From a virus, in IMG/VR virus record IMGVR_UViG_3300025030_000126, positions 1 to 56,768 of that record: a DNA stretch of 56,768 nucleotides, one strand, 5' to 3'. Position numbers and translations under genes: made by a program. Positions within the stretch are counted from its first letter, which is position 1; the number at the start of each line of letters is the position of its first letter. The notes beneath the pieces were generated by a model that made no database searches, was not told the origin of the DNA, and worked only from the letters and a program-made list of their open reading frames with translations. Shown piece by piece: positions 51,501 through 56,768 of the stretch.

Positions 51501-53108
51501 CGGAAGTACATGGAAGTGGAAGCCAAGAAGGCGGAAAAGGCCAAGGCGCAGGCCAAGGCCCGCCTCGTGAACCAGTTGCAGGTTCTGGCCTCCAACGCCT
51601 CCGTGCTGCCACGCCTCGACGCGGCCAAGGAAGAAGACCGCGTAAAATACACCGCCGACATTGACAAGCTCAAGAACCAGATAGCCAACCTGCGCGACCG
51701 GGGCATGAGACTGGAAGAGGGGAGCGACGACCGCAAGGAAATATCCAAAACGATCCAGAACAAACAGGACACGCTGGATAGGACCCAGTGGAAGCTGGAC
51801 AATCTGGATTCTTCCTACGACAGACAGAAGGCCGAAGTACAGTCCCGGATCAACAAGATCACCCTCGAACTCCGGGTCAAGGCGCAAAAGGGGGAGCTTT
51901 CCTTCGATGAGAAGCTGATCGACAACCCCGGCAACTGCGTGGTGACGCCCAAGGGGATAGTCCTTACCGTGGGCGACATGTACGAGTTCGAGTACGGCTA
52001 CGGCGGCAAGACCGTCATCAAGGTCATCGAAGTGAATTCTGCTTCGAGGGGATTCAAGGCCGACGCCTTGCTGGGCCAGCTCAACTGGAATTCCATACCC
52101 AAGCAGTCGGATAATGATTGGTACGACGTGCAGGACTTCATTGCCGACCGTTCCCCGGTCAAGGTCTCCTACTCCGAAAAGGAAATGGCGCTCCAGAAAC
52201 TTCTCAGTCAGGAGTGGCGCTATGCCGACCTGCTCCGGGGCGACCTCGACAAGGAGACCTTCACCGAGCATTATGATAAAATCCGTTTCTACAGCTACGA
52301 TGGTTTCGTGCTGAGAGGGGCGCAGGGGATACTGTTCGGCAAGCCTCAGACGGGCCTGACGGTCTCTTATCCCGACGAAAAGAACGAGGCATGGAAGAAG
52401 GAGGTATGCGAGGCGTATCTCGCGCTGAAGCGGGCGAATCGCGCCTACGAGGCTAATAGCGTCATGAAGCTGATATTCGGCTACGCCTACGATGCCGTCG
52501 CCAGCGAGTACGGCAGGAAAGCAACCGAAGCAGAGGTATTGACGGCATGCTCGACCGCATGGCAGACGTACCTGAAAGAGTCAGGGTATGCCACACAGCC
52601 CGTCATTCCCGGCGTAGCCGTGGTAAGGGCTGCCGGTGACATCAAAGTGGCGGCACAGGCCCTTGGCGATAACACGAGCGAGATAAACACCATCGCCGAA
52701 CGGTACATGAACAGCCTCAAGGAAGACTTGAGGGCCAAGGAAGCGCAGGCGCGTGAGGAAGCCGAGCGGCTCGCACTGGAAGCCATCAAGAACGACCCCA
52801 ACTTCAAAGAGGTCCCGGAGCAGGTAAAAGCTGCTTTCCTCGCCTTGGGGATCACCGTCAAGACCAACAACACCAACGTGGTCATCCCCGGCTACAAGGG
52901 CCGCCCCGGCAAGAGCCATGCCCCCTTCACGAGCTGGTTCTTTCAGGACAGGAACGGCTTCAACGGGGTGCTGAGAAGGGTAAGCCCCATGATGAAAACC
53001 CGTTGGTCCGCGCAGTTCTTCTCCGAAACAGGCGGCGACTTCAACGGCGCATGGTGGTACGTGCCCATTTCTACCGACCTTGCCGAGGTTTACAAGCTGA
53101 TGGCGTAA
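45570..53108 (+). CDS. DarB-like methyltransferase-helicase with intein
   Basis: A 2512-residue precursor, or 2106 after splicing. The N-terminal domain is an N6-adenine methyltransferase: motif I DPS-CGHGMF is split by the intein (residues 141-546), and motif IV NVPFGD is at about 607. Then an SNF2-type helicase: Walker A DDVGLGKT (about 1273-1280), Walker B-like TDEFHSY (about 1480), and helicase C motifs AEVGVNL (about 1874) and QQRNGRGVRQG (about 1904). A coiled coil (about 1970-2100) and a C-terminal domain follow. P1 DarB has the same layout and shields injected DNA from type I restriction; that is the likely role. Confidence 0.85.
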   Translation: MRVNPGTGALGYAKLSLQQATSFLDFAEVFKTLFKISIPGQDPPKDPNDYKNENSDYGLLVRGKKAREKLNKAAKEILSRVTNPADLNEEERAILKQYSGKGGLSDNSQYEYYTPQHVAEGVWSGLVANGMSNGNILDPSCFVPTTLVKTREGRKPISEILNGDQVFCHDGGYHEVVNLVSHDVEASLVAIEVSAFPSPLESTSDHELYAVQTKKCTARKDRPCHVQQGETCQYLQRYGSKTRKHRCGEPWKSYVPSWVPAEKLQIGDCLVEVFDRTVEDVSTLVLSEERTANLRGPLSIDCDIALLKAIGIYLAEGFVDENSVIFAFREDETDMHEALISAFEPHGWKVNVVERENNESSRFMVHSRSLVGLMKQFGRGAENKAIPAWCMTLPLEKQAALLWGIWRGDGSTSKDGITAVASVSKELAFGIRDILYRFGIVPSVGIRTALKPETKLILGQTITRQLPMYSVDIYGEHLENAAKVFGIQHPQIEARSHTRNLSGVVKDGMVFHKVKQTSRFDYAGKVHDLTVEGAHSYTAGPCTVHNCGHGMFSATKPAGMVITGCDLDPVASKVAQLLNAGDSITNKSFEKFCSDTPDNSFDGCCTNVPFGDARGAYKFDDPPYKNEGKIQRYFISRILDKIKPGGLAVLIVPTDIVGAKGSTDWAKWRNSVSRKAEFLGAHKLPSKTFAAQGTDTVVDVVVFRKHPQSLLDIVNDLSFETLMSTNVIFDEFIAGRYWLGEGRPFIMGKWVPKIAGDRFSREAVDGDVDDAGLKAKLASRFVSRIDWAALAVAEPVPRNYVEGDRKVINGIECEMQQGAWTRVASVDDKEALDPQKYGAASIEELKARLDSPKGCLSFTAYQLFAIYKTYPDLLSALASASVEFAMSQPKEELAEQLFRGSIIGGMIARYQDRFNNGSADDSERLALQDLISNEIDRFGHPKNNRGIMLTGESSKMFGLFSNALDEKGNFSDLLNGTLEDSGRHLQYDSTNVQSLVEHLFIREGIQTIELDDVQKLYTGGLPVASLGDLAAFDNVAISPDGIIYPMSRYCSGDIYPKLQALYAAMADETDERIKAKYMQMIGIINGKRKKTKPEDVAFDFNHKWYSKSYVLDFLKENGYPQVTYGSEQEVQKEDPYSGKMRTVKEWVQDPENPFGSFRILGGKKPAGFDLQFENYMNGKPIRGGKDDDDGDLKKQYYDNIKNFRETFNMWMQQQPNIDELAEQYNMKFNAFLPPEYEMTDLGLQGVSKKIVLHGYQNAAIRRFSEEGRGILADDVGLGKTLQTLALVKYNLQMGRSKKTCIVVPKAVFSNWYHEARNYYEGMDDALFVGMRFDRAKDGVILQEPVLDEAGNQKINKYTNEAMWQDKIASGEFDATEVYDDMWQIPQSNVKLVVMTYEKFKSIPLRPDTKQGFIDKWSQRGLLSKQAIKANSEGKDDEVGDEKSLNYNEVKQVERAEGKFADTGAKKGELPYFEDMGFTDVITDEFHSYKNSFEAGEEASRLAYVSTAPASQRGLDMQMKMGHIRATNNDRGSYGLTATPVTNSPVEIFNMLAYVMPLEEFERFGVFTPDDFIRVFGQKDIVDKMTIANETKATEGLVGFQNLDGLRNIFHKYCLLRTAKDVDLDLPPSEEFHEEAILTDEQQGIYDELKEEAKAATKDDSSKFSGDPRPVFSIIRDMEQVSMDPDIFHRRMTFHFAKGDQEKVKQLLKIIPQEVSVRVTPRVGDPEYDLERAEMGEPQKAVSRIYRLLDSLETDLKGDVFIVRLADAFEPFLMDAKKLRDVKLDVGTVGHPLTPKYALLVDRVQKIHELGGKQIIFSDEKAQHQKVARILTHYLPMLRSKIGIINADEAKGSELQRISDRYNSGEYSMVICNQKAEVGVNLQKGTRAIHHLTFPWTPSSIQQRNGRGVRQGNEADNIKIYYYQGKGSFDAYRLHLISKKAGWIGDIFRSDSSTAANANAASADEIRFMFEDNPEEAKRKYMEVEAKKAEKAKAQAKARLVNQLQVLASNASVLPRLDAAKEEDRVKYTADIDKLKNQIANLRDRGMRLEEGSDDRKEISKTIQNKQDTLDRTQWKLDNLDSSYDRQKAEVQSRINKITLELRVKAQKGELSFDEKLIDNPGNCVVTPKGIVLTVGDMYEFEYGYGGKTVIKVIEVNSASRGFKADALLGQLNWNSIPKQSDNDWYDVQDFIADRSPVKVSYSEKEMALQKLLSQEWRYADLLRGDLDKETFTEHYDKIRFYSYDGFVLRGAQGILFGKPQTGLTVSYPDEKNEAWKKEVCEAYLALKRANRAYEANSVMKLIFGYAYDAVASEYGRKATEAEVLTACSTAWQTYLKESGYATQPVIPGVAVVRAAGDIKVAAQALGDNTSEINTIAERYMNSLKEDLRAKEAQAREEAERLALEAIKNDPNFKEVPEQVKAAFLALGITVKTNNTNVVIPGYKGRPGKSHAPFTSWFFQDRNGFNGVLRRVSPMMKTRWSAQFFSETGGDFNGAWWYVPISTDLAEVYKLMA
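45990..47207 (+). mobile_element. LAGLIDADG intein in methyltransferase motif I
   Basis: In-frame insertion of 406 residues between DPS and CGHGMF. Block A begins CFVPTTLVKT; block B has STSDHEL; two LAGLIDADG motifs lie at IGIYLAEGFV and IWRGDGS; block F is KVHDLTVEGAHSY; the end is CTVHN followed by +1 Cys. All splicing residues are present (Cys1, penultimate His, Asn, Cys+1). Codon use is less GC-biased than in the flanking extein, consistent with later arrival. Confidence 0.92.
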
Positions 53109-53144
53109 TAATCTGTTTGACAGATAAACAAAAGATGATAAATT
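53109..53144 (+). promoter_or_regulatory. Operator-promoter after the darB-like gene
   Basis: TTGACA (53117-53122), 16-base spacer, TAAATT (53139-53144). The 19-base palindrome TAATCTGTTTGACAGATAA (53109-53127) covers the -35, overlapping the preceding stop region. Same element as at 35623 and 53632. Confidence 0.75.
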
Positions 53145-53165
53145 TGCGACAAGGGGGATGCAGAT

Positions 53166-53570
53166 ATGATCTATAAACCGAAAGCCGAAGAATTAAATGC
53201 CATGCTGGCTGAATCGGGCCAAGCCCGCGACATGTGGGCTGAAGGATTCCTGGCAGTGGTCAAGCGCGTCCTTCTCAAGGACCCGCTGCGCTATCGCAGC
53301 TTTGGCCCGTGGTGGTGGCTGGTCAAGGCGGCGTTTTTGAAACGCGACGAGGCCGCCTTTGGGCAGACCATGGAGGACGCCTGGACCGAGAGTATGACCT
53401 ATGGCGACGAGACCCTGGACCTGTTGGCAGCGTTTGCCTATCAGGACGCGCAGATAGGGCGCGGGATCATGCGCGAGGCGCAGCACGTCCTTGATACGGA
53501 CGATGACCCGATCAAATTCTTCTCCAATGACGAAGATATGGAGCAGAGAGCGGCGGTCAAAAGGCCGTAA
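53166..53570 (+). CDS. Hypothetical protein under operator-promoter
   Basis: A 134-residue helical protein with a Trp-rich segment (RSFGPWWWLVKAAF). No signal peptide or known motif. It forms a one-gene unit: its own promoter upstream and a strong terminator 28 bases after the stop. RBS AAGGGGGA. An accessory or early gene is likely. Confidence 0.75.
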   Translation: MIYKPKAEELNAMLAESGQARDMWAEGFLAVVKRVLLKDPLRYRSFGPWWWLVKAAFLKRDEAAFGQTMEDAWTESMTYGDETLDLLAAFAYQDAQIGRGIMREAQHVLDTDDDPIKFFSNDEDMEQRAAVKRP

Positions 53571-53597
53571 CGAAAACCGGGATAGTTGATAACAGGA

Positions 53598-53626
53598 GGG
53601 GAGCGTGAAAGCGTTCCCCTTTTTTT
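53598..53626 (+). terminator. Strong rho-independent terminator
   Basis: GGGGAGCG (53598-53605), loop TGAAAG, CGTTCCCC (53612-53619), then seven T (53620-53626). One G-U pair in an 8-bp stem. It ends the 53166 unit. Confidence 0.9.
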
Positions 53627-53631
53627 GTGTA

Positions 53632-53667
53632 TTATTTGTTTGACAGATAATCCAAAGGGTGTATATT
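53632..53667 (+). promoter_or_regulatory. Operator-promoter of the structured-leader operon
   Basis: TTGACA (53640-53645), 16-base spacer, TATATT (53662-53667). The palindrome TTATTTGTTTGACAGATAA (53632-53650) is identical to the one on the minus strand at 35623-35641, and the spacer is similar (GATAATCyAAAGGG). Confidence 0.8.
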
Positions 53668-53885
53668 TGGGCTGTAACTGGCAGCAAATGCTGAAAGGCT
53701 AAAATCTCAAGTACCGAGCGAGTAACCCTTGAGCCTCACGAGGCAATAGTGGGCGAACGCAGCCGAAGCGGTAGAGTAGGCAACAGCCGGAGACAGAAAC
53801 GGGGGGGAGACCCCCGGCCAGTTCTACCAATAACAGCTCCGGGGTGGAGGGTGGGCCTTTGCCCCGGAAGCACAACGCAAGGAGG
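53668..53885 (+). ncRNA. Structured leader RNA or small RNA of unknown class
   Basis: About 220 bases without a convincing gene, between a promoter and the 53892 ATG. Candidate stems: CTCAAG/CTTGAG (from 53707), GCCTC-AC-GAGGC (from 53733), GGTAGA/TCTACC enclosing GCCGG/CCGGC and a G-run/AGA/C-run hairpin (about 53781-53827), and CCGGGG/CCCCGG (about 53838-53868). The density of GC stems suggests a folded RNA, either cis-regulatory or independent. No known riboswitch was recognised. Confidence 0.5.
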
Positions 53886-53891
53886 AAGGCC

Positions 53892-54227
53892 ATGATTAGC
53901 TTCAAGACGAATGGCGTAGACAAGGGACTTATCAAGGCGATAGTGGCACGGGCCGTTGCAGACGGGCTTGCTGAAGCCGAGAACTCCATTAACGTGAGCA
54001 TGAGCATCACCGCTTGCCATTGCAACGGCTGCCCATTGAAGTTGCAGGAGCTGCTGAACGCCGACGGGTTCAACTTCGCTCATGACCTCTTTGGCATCGA
54101 CCGTAACGTGAGCCATACTACCGGCAAGCTCAAGAACCATTTCCTCCCCCGCTACGCCAAGCCTGGAAGCGCCGTGGAGATCGGCACCGCGATTCACAAG
54201 GCCATTCTGGAGGGAGAAGCGGCATGA
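53892..54227 (+). CDS. Hypothetical protein with CxCxxC motif
   Basis: A 111-residue protein; ATG 53892 follows AAGGAGGAAGG. The in-frame ATG 53844 lies in the leader. The middle contains SMSITACHCNGCPLKLQELL, a compact Cys/His cluster that may bind metal. Coupled to the next gene by ATGA. Function unknown. Confidence 0.7.
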   Translation: MISFKTNGVDKGLIKAIVARAVADGLAEAENSINVSMSITACHCNGCPLKLQELLNADGFNFAHDLFGIDRNVSHTTGKLKNHFLPRYAKPGSAVEIGTAIHKAILEGEAA

Positions 54228-54676
54228 TTACCATCAAAGAGATCAGGCAGCTTATCGGGCAGGACGCCGAGCATGAAATTAAGGATTTCACCAAGCTCGT
54301 GAACCTTGGCGTGAACATGGGATGGCTCAAGAGGGCCGCGCCTTCCGTCGTAGAATTGACCGAGGAAGGGGCGCTTGCCTCGAAGCGCGTAGATGACAAG
54401 TGCCGCGTCAAACACCTGCGCTGCGCCTGCTGCGGGTCCGATGCTCCGGCGTTTCTCCAGTGGTTCAATCAGGATACCGGCTATGGGCTTTGCCCACGCT
54501 GTAACGGCAAGATCGCTATCAAGGAGGGCGTGGAGTACGTCCGGCGCACCTACGGACAGCCGGGGGTGCATCACTCCATTGACATCACCGGGACGCTCGT
54601 GCCGGGGGACCACAGCGAGTGCGGCCCCGACTGCTGCATTACCGGCGACCGCTGCGACGGGAGCCACCTGCAATGA
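54224..54676 (+). CDS. Winged-helix-like protein with zinc ribbon
   Basis: A 150-residue protein. The first 60 residues (TIKEIRQLIGQDAEHEIKDF...WLKRAAPSVVELTEEG) look like a small winged helix. Cys67-Ala-Cys-Cys70 (CACCG) and CPRC form a zinc ribbon. A Cys-rich end (CGPDCC) follows. Possibly a DNA-binding regulator. Overlaps both neighbours by ATGA. Confidence 0.65.
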   Translation: MITIKEIRQLIGQDAEHEIKDFTKLVNLGVNMGWLKRAAPSVVELTEEGALASKRVDDKCRVKHLRCACCGSDAPAFLQWFNQDTGYGLCPRCNGKIAIKEGVEYVRRTYGQPGVHHSIDITGTLVPGDHSECGPDCCITGDRCDGSHLQ

Positions 54677-54810
54677 GAATCATCATGGTCAAAATCACCG
54701 ACCCGAAGCCCTGCATTCAGTGCGAGAGGATCATCCAGATCGGCGAGTGGGCGCAGGCCCACGGCAGCACGGGTTTTTCTTGCGCGACATGCGGAGCGGG
54801 GAATGCTTAA
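54673..54810 (+). CDS. Tiny zinc-ribbon protein
   Basis: A 45-residue protein with CIQC and CATC pairs around a Gly-rich hairpin, a minimal zinc ribbon. ATG 54673 overlaps the upstream stop. Part of the same operon. Confidence 0.65.
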   Translation: MRIIMVKITDPKPCIQCERIIQIGEWAQAHGSTGFSCATCGAGNA

Positions 54811-54862
54811 TGACGGCAGCTATTTTCGAAGGCCATGAGCCCAATACATAGGAGAGACAGCG

Positions 54863-55207
54863 ATGCCAAAAGGATTTAATGCCAATGGGGAACCTCTTGG
54901 GGGTGCAAAGCCGGGGGCGGGCCGGAAGAAGGACTACAGGAAAGAGAACCCACTGAAGGTCAACAAGGGCATACGCTTTACCTGCGACGAGCACGAGGGG
55001 ATCACTAAGGCACGGGAGATCACTGGAGAGGGTGAAACCGAATTCATGCGCGAAGCGATCACCTCTAAGGTGGCGAAGACGCTGAAGAGGGCGGCAAAGT
55101 CGGGTGATATCTCGGTTGAGGAGTATGTGGCCAGGCTGTTTGCCATGAGTGAGCGCTACGGGAAACCGGGCTATGCCATGCAAGCCCGAGAGCTGAAAGC
55201 AGGCTGA
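54863..55207 (+). CDS. Ribbon-helix-helix-like DNA-binding protein candidate
   Basis: A 114-residue basic protein. It has a flexible Gly/Lys/Arg N-terminus (GGAKPGAGRKKDY, resembling an AT-hook). Then a strand-helix-helix pattern (NKGIRFTCDEHEGI, EFMREAITSKVAKTL) fits the MetJ/Arc RHH family, followed by a helical tail. RHH repressors bind palindromes as dimers, so it is a possible regulator of the 19-bp operators or of the palindromes just downstream. This link is speculative. Confidence 0.6.
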   Translation: MPKGFNANGEPLGGAKPGAGRKKDYRKENPLKVNKGIRFTCDEHEGITKAREITGEGETEFMREAITSKVAKTLKRAAKSGDISVEEYVARLFAMSERYGKPGYAMQARELKAG

Positions 55208-55344
55208 AGAGGCTAAATTTTTTTGGCCAAAAAACAGGCGTTGCAGCGTGGCAAGAATTTGGAAAAAAAGATTCTAAGTATCAGTGAATAAAATCAACTA
55301 CCTATAAAAAAACATTATGGGTAGTAGGGCAAAACGGGGGGGAT
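55208..55344 (+). promoter_or_regulatory. AT-rich regulatory gap with two palindromes
   Basis: This 137-bp gap holds a perfect 16-base palindrome TTTTTTGGCCAAAAAA (55219-55234). It also holds an 11-bp stem (ACTACCTATAA 55297-55307, TTATGGGTAGT 55315-55325, loop AAAAACA, one G-U pair) containing TATAAA. Likely operator or RNA hairpin control of the next gene. Confidence 0.5.
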
Positions 55345-55563
55345 ATGAAGGGACCGTTAGACGAAAATCGAGAGCTGACCGAGTTCGGGGATAAGACACC
55401 GCGCCTGTTCTATTGGGAGGAAGCTGTTGACGCCTGGTGCCCGGTTCCAGTGGACATCTGTGTGCTCGACCCCGAGGACCTGGACGAAGGGGAGGTCACC
55501 ACTATCCAGTTCAAGCGCGTTGATATGACGGATGCTGAGTTCGACGCTTTGCCGGAGGAATAG
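55345..55563 (+). CDS. Small acidic hypothetical protein
   Basis: A 72-residue acidic protein behind GGGGGGGAT. Patterns such as CVLDPEDLDEGEVTT suggest a compact beta domain. Function unknown. The following zinc-ribbon gene overlaps its 3' end. Confidence 0.65.
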   Translation: MKGPLDENRELTEFGDKTPRLFYWEEAVDAWCPVPVDICVLDPEDLDEGEVTTIQFKRVDMTDAEFDALPEE

Positions 55564-55801
55564 AGCCCTGTCCCTCGGATTTGTCAACGCCACGTGTGGC
55601 CATTGCGGCCACGTCGCCGACCTGGATGAGTTTTGCCGCACTCCGATCTTTGGCGAGCTGCCGAAGGGTGAGCATCAGTGCCCGGCCTGTGGTACCGCCT
55701 TCAAGCGGACCATGAGCGCGTACAAGATTTTTCAGGCCGGTGGGGAGTGGCATGCGATACCGGGAAAGTGTGAGCTTGTGCCGGTGGGGGGGAGGCTTTA
55801 A
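55532..55801 (+). CDS. Zinc-ribbon protein, start uncertain
   Basis: Up to 89 residues. ATG 55532 lies inside the previous gene with a poor ribosome site. GGAGGA at 55554 would favour a non-ATG start near 55569 (CTG). The clear part is CGHCG...CPACG, a zinc ribbon with an intervening helix, then a short beta segment. Stop overlaps the next ATG (TAATG). Confidence 0.6.
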   Translation: MLSSTLCRRNRALSLGFVNATCGHCGHVADLDEFCRTPIFGELPKGEHQCPACGTAFKRTMSAYKIFQAGGEWHAIPGKCELVPVGGRL

Positions 55802-55893
55802 TGCTGGGTGAACTGCTGTACTTGATCCGCCAGGACTTAGTGGATGTTTGGGAGAATATTCGGGATCTGTTCCAGGACGATGATGAGAACTAG
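55801..55893 (+). CDS. Very small acidic peptide
   Basis: A 30-residue frame coupled to the previous stop by TAATG; it forms an acidic amphipathic helix (VDVWENIRDLFQDDDEN). Real translation is plausible but unproven. Confidence 0.4.
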   Translation: MLGELLYLIRQDLVDVWENIRDLFQDDDEN

Positions 55894-55981
55894 CCCCCCC
55901 CGCCCCTCTCTCCCTCGCGCGCGCGTTAGCGGGTCACTCTGTGGTACCTGAGTGAGGACCAAAACCAAGGAGGTAACACAG

Positions 55982-56179
55982 ATGGAATTTGAGCCGGTCG
56001 ATTCAACAAACGTTGAAGGAACCCACCACGACGGCGAGGAGATCATGCACGTCCGGTTCATCGGTGGCGCGGTCTACAGGTACGAGGGCGTCACAGTCAA
56101 GGGCTACCAGAAGCTGAGAGAGGCCAAGAGCGTCGGCAAGCATCTGAGACTGATGGATGTCAGGGGCGTGAAGCTGTGA
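55982..56179 (+). CDS. KTSC-domain protein
   Basis: A 65-residue protein with the KTSC pattern: IMHVRFIGGAVYRYEGVTVKGYQKL, then a KSVGKHLR end (usual A-x-S-x-G-x). KTSC domains are small beta proteins often fused to or near nucleic-acid proteins in phages and bacteria. ATG 55982 follows AAGGAGGT, an ideal ribosome site. An 88-bp GC-rich gap with short stems lies upstream. Confidence 0.75.
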   Translation: MEFEPVDSTNVEGTHHDGEEIMHVRFIGGAVYRYEGVTVKGYQKLREAKSVGKHLRLMDVRGVKL

Positions 56180-56235
56180 AGCATCCGGCTTAGTCCGGTT
56201 AATCAGCCGCGATGCGGCATAAATTGGAGGGGGCA

Positions 56236-56768
56236 ATGAGCAAAGCTGAAAAAGCAAAGAAGGTAAAGGGTGCTGATGACGTGACGGTTATATCCGGTTT
56301 TAAGGGTTTCAATAGGGATATGGCCTGCCGTGGGTATCAGTTCAAAGAAGGCGAAACACATAAGCACGATGGTGTAGCGAAAGCTTGTGACTCTGGCTTT
56401 CATTACTGTGAGAATCCTCTGGACGTTTTTAACTACTATGCGCCAGGGCAAAGCGTTTTCTGTGATGTGGCCGGTAGCGGCCACATCGACCGGCACAATG
56501 ATGATAGCAAGGTAGCCTGCACTGAGATCAAGATCGGCGCATCGATTAAGCTGCACGACTTCATCGGGGCCTCTGTCAAGTTTCTTTTTAACCGCAAATA
56601 TGAAGAGGTCACATCCCAACACGCCACCGGCTACAGGTCGGCATCGAGCGCCACCGGCGACAGTTCGGCATCGAGCGCCACCGGCGACAGTTCGGCATCG
56701 AGCGCCACCGGCTACAGGTCGGCATCGAGCGCCACCGGCTACAGGTCGGCATCGAGCGCCACCGGCGA
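56236..56768 (+). CDS. DUF7666-like protein running into tandem repeats (partial)
   Basis: At least 177 residues, truncated by the window end. The N-terminal ~130 residues (GFKGFNRDMACRGYQF, CDSGFHYCENPLDVFNYY, DRHNDDSKVACTEIKIG) match the DUF7666 pattern. From about residue 130 nine-residue repeats begin (SATGYRSAS / SATGDSSAS), encoded by 27-bp units, likely forming a beta solenoid. RBS GGAGGGGG. Function unknown. Confidence 0.75.
   Translation, partial: MSKAEKAKKVKGADDVTVISGFKGFNRDMACRGYQFKEGETHKHDGVAKACDSGFHYCENPLDVFNYYAPGQSVFCDVAGSGHIDRHNDDSKVACTEIKIGASIKLHDFIGASVKFLFNRKYEEVTSQHATGYRSASSATGDSSASSATGDSSASSATGYRSASSATGYRSASSATG
56630..56768 (+). repeat. 27-bp tandem repeat array (continues past window)
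   Basis: At least five tandem copies of a 27-bp unit starting GCCACCGGC and ending GCATCGAGC. The variable middle is either TACAGGTCG (YRS) or GACAGTTCG (DSS), in the order Y-D-D-Y-Y and then a new D unit. All are in frame with the 56236 gene and have no spacers. Confidence 0.9.

Noticed and set aside
53668-53891. tRNA or group I intron in the structured leader
   Set aside because: No cloverleaf with a T-arm GTTCRA pattern and no group I core P/Q/R/S elements could be found by eye.
56630-56768. CRISPR array at the right edge
   Set aside because: The repeats are contiguous without spacers and are in frame with a coding sequence.

Overview
The window looks like about 57 kb of the late region of a contractile-tailed dsDNA phage (myovirus), or of a prophage or plasmid-phage of that type. 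Genes are tightly packed and nearly all on the + strand, with ATGA/TGATG stop-start overlaps and strong GGAGG-type ribosome binding sites. Third codon positions are GC-rich. Several proteins carry Sec signal peptides and one has a lipobox, which suggests a Gram-negative host. The exact host cannot be told from the sequence. Terminase, portal, prohead protease, polymerase and lysis genes were not recognised and presumably lie outside the window.

Layout. (1) 1-5072: a run of small genes of mostly unknown function, unusually rich in CxxC zinc ribbons, including an HNH-type nuclease candidate. (2) 5131-16958: a zincin peptidase, a gp53-like baseplate protein, a SWIM-finger protein interrupted at its end by a lone tnpB whose RuvC-II glutamate is replaced by serine, then structural proteins, a collagen-like fibre, three small secreted-type proteins, and the gp27-like hub and gp5-like spike. 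(3) 17081-31199: major capsid protein, tail sheath, tube-like proteins, a chaperone with a probable +1 frameshift, a tape measure with a lytic transglycosylase domain, and the gp25, gp6/J and I-type baseplate proteins. (4) 31215-35569: two fibres with signal peptides and a reverse-strand lipoprotein behind a perfect 17-bp hairpin. (5) 35726-53108: a Dar-like (defence against restriction) polyvalent-protein cassette with DarA-like, HAD-metallopeptidase, BECR nuclease-pyrophosphatase-metallopeptidase and giant DarB-like methyltransferase-helicase proteins. The last is interrupted by a LAGLIDADG intein in methyltransferase motif I. (6) 53109-56768: small accessory genes under two near-identical operator-promoters, a structured leader RNA, an RHH-like protein, a KTSC protein, and a DUF7666-like protein that runs into 27-bp tandem repeats at the window edge.

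How the parts may work together. The most interesting pattern is a recurring pentapeptide of the form [ILVM][LM]E-[SA]A. It occurs at residue 115 of the putative major capsid protein, where a prohead-protease site is expected, and again at domain boundaries through the polyvalent proteins (HAD | peptidase; BECR | PPase | zincin; after zinc ribbons). This suggests that the Dar-like proteins are packaged in the prohead as polyproteins, cut by the capsid maturation protease into separate enzymes, and injected with the DNA. Three separate promoters share a 19-bp palindrome overlapping a -35 box with a 16-bp spacer. They appear to form a small regulon covering the lipoprotein and the two accessory operons downstream of darB. 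All functional statements are from reading the sequence; no database search was run.
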